Origin: Chrysomallon squamiferum
Lineage: Eukaryota > Mollusca > Gastropoda > Neomphalida > Peltospiridae
Direction of reading: 5' to 3'
DNA: 64,000 nucleotides
Assembly: GCA_012295275.1 (NCBI GenBank)
Contig: CM022665.1
Span: forward strand, 3,608,667 to 3,672,666
The position numbers and the translations under genes were made by a program. The first letter of the stretch is position 1, and each line of letters opens with the position of its first letter. Under the pieces are notes generated by a model. The model was not told the origin of the DNA. It ran no database searches and saw only the letters and a program-made list of their open reading frames with translations. Positions 62,161 through 64,000 of the stretch are shown in pieces.

Positions 62161-64000
62161 AATAATGTAATGATTAGTTTTGTTGTTGTATTTCTAAAAG
62201 CTTAATTTAAACAGGATCACCTCTTTGAAGATGTGAGCAGAGCAATGCTTCTCAACTCTTGGTGCAGTGTTAACAAAACTGATGTACGATTTACCTTGGG
62301 AATACTGCAATATGTAGAAAAATGTTTTTTTTGAAAAATACAGAGCTGCAATTCAAAGTATATAAATAATTTATCAGTGCAATTTGATTATTATTATTGC
62401 CAATGAAATTTTGTATTACAAAGGCTCTGAAACTGTAACTAAAAAGCCAAAAAAAGAAAAAAAAAAGAGGGCAAAATGTTCTTGAAAGAAACAAACTTTT
62501 AAGCAGTTAAAAAAACAATGTCCTCTGAAGAAAAGGATTTATTTTGTAGCATGTATTAACAGTCTAAATGCATTTTACATATACATGTCATACATTTATT
62601 ATTTTATTATAGTAACTGAAAGAAAATAAACGGATTCTTTTTTGCACATAAAATAATGGTTTTTGAAATTCAGATTTCAGTTCCAGCAGAATTAGCATAA
62701 AATGAAACAACGTCAAAAACTAGATACTCAATAAATTAAAAAGATCAAATAAAAGGTAAGCAGTAAATGAAAGCATTGTACATTAACAATAACCTTTTTC
62801 TTTTACTGTCATCTTATTTCTTCACACACACACACAGAGTTTCAACATTTCTTACAAATTGTATTTTATTATAAATTTTGAGAAGAAAAAAAACTCAGCA
62901 TGTGGCATGATTTACATTTGTTATTGTATTTAATGTTATGTCCATTATCAGTCTTGTTCTGGGTAAAATAAATTATGGTCCGTTTTTGCCTGTCAACGAC
63001 AACATACTATAAACACCGTTTCTCATTCAACTGTGGCTTTTCCAGTCTTTTTAAAAACGATTCACACACTTCATTATTAACAACACAAGTAATTTAATAT
63101 TCATCAGAAGCTCTTCCTAAGAAGTGTAACAGTTAATTAATATCAAGCTGGAATAAACAGACCATTACATCCTTCATGTTTTTGTTGTGATTATTCTTTT
63201 AAATAACTAAGTATGTCAGAACAGTTTAAGCCATTTTATTTTAAAGATTAATTATTTTGAATGAACCTTATACTATGTACACTATGTACACATGTAAATG
63301 ATATTTTAACGCATGGTTGGTTATTAATTAGTAAAGATATAATCTAAAAATAAATATACCAATTACATATTCTTTTTATGAAAAAGGAAAAAAAAAAGAA
63401 GAAAAAAAAAAAAGAAGTCAATTATACATCCCAATAAGAAATTATAAATACATCAATTATATATCCATGACAGATAAAAAAACAAATCAATATTAATAAT
63501 AATAATGTAAGATAATAATAATAATAATGAAAAGATAAAAATAAAAATAAAAATCAATTACAAATGCTCCAATCATATATGCTCCCCAGAAAAAAGACAA
63601 CAAAACCCCCCATTAATTACAACCAAAAAAAAAAAATGACAAAAGATGTAAATATTAATAATGGTCACTAAGTACATGGCATGGGGGTGTCTGGAAACTT
63701 CAGTTTTTTTTTTTATTATTAACATGAGCATTGAAGTATTTGTTTGTTCAAGCAAAAATTTATATTTATTCCTTTCTAAGTAAATCCAGCACAAAAGACA
63801 CTATATTTAAGAAAGAAAGACAGATTTACTGTTTGTCACTACACACAGATCAGTCAATGAACATAGGCCTGGATGAGCCACAGATTCAAAGTTTATTAAA
63901 TTTAAATAGAAATAATCTCAGCACACTGCAGGGTGAGATGATCATGTTGTAAATTATGCAACACTTTTACCTTCACCTGTCAGTTTAGCAAGAAACAAAT

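Larger units (their letters stand above)
58323..64000. other. right-hand region, mostly non-coding
   Basis: Presumably 5' introns of the EF-hand-like gene. Holds microsatellites, a palindrome, a low-complexity pentamer-like tract at 61440-62160 and weak exon candidates at 60712-60733, 63849-63932 and 63971-64000. No confident coding exon was found. Confidence 0.5.

Noticed and set aside
62225-62295. gcaatgcttctcaactcttgg resembles hAT transposon ends
   Set aside because: No partner end and no 8-bp duplication found.
1-64000. tRNA, rRNA, CRISPR array, bacterial-type operon or promoter
   Set aside because: No B-box or cloverleaf, no rRNA words, no spaced direct repeats of CRISPR form; the window is plainly nuclear animal DNA.

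Overview
This is a eukaryotic, intron-rich, AT-rich window (coding exons of about 45-330 bases, one near 1 kb, separated by introns rich in A/T tracts and microsatellites). The proteins are plainly animal. A degraded SINE at about 20.2-20.4 kb resembles a tRNA-derived SINE that I recall as common in molluscan genomes, so a mollusc is my best guess. The species is not identified.

Layout. (1) 2780-4446, + strand: the last four coding exons of a Na+/K+-ATPase beta subunit; the cytoplasmic and membrane part must lie left of the window. (2) 4447-13186: convergent intergenic or 3'UTR DNA. (3) 13187-21988, - strand: a complete CDC40/PRP17 splicing factor in 14 coding exons (571 residues by my splice model). 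(4) 21989-32051: head-to-head interval holding the likely promoters, several decayed repeats and presumably the untranslated 5' part of the next gene. (5) 32066-37193, + strand: a complete WASF (WAVE/SCAR) gene in 5 coding exons (573 residues), followed by about 5.5 kb that may be a long 3'UTR. (6) 42894-43524: a pogo/Tigger-like transposon remnant. (7) 44297-58322, - strand: at least 14 exons of a gene I do not recognise, with a disordered, charged N-terminal part and an EF-hand-like C-terminal part; its 5' end is not found. (8) 58.3-64 kb: repeats, with weak exon candidates at the right edge.

The genes are not a functional unit: an ion-pump subunit, a second-step splicing factor, an actin-nucleation regulator and an unknown EF-hand-like protein. 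What stands out is order. From general knowledge, CDC40 and WASF1 are also head-to-head neighbours on human chromosome 6q21, so this looks like very old conserved microsynteny. The least explained item is the EF-hand-like gene: it has a run of frame-preserving phase-1 exons, a possible alternative terminal exon, an exon that can be spliced or read into a stop, and an intronic minisatellite that is partly open as a peptide repeat. I see no operon, CRISPR array, rRNA or tRNA gene, and no sign of a wholly new biological system.
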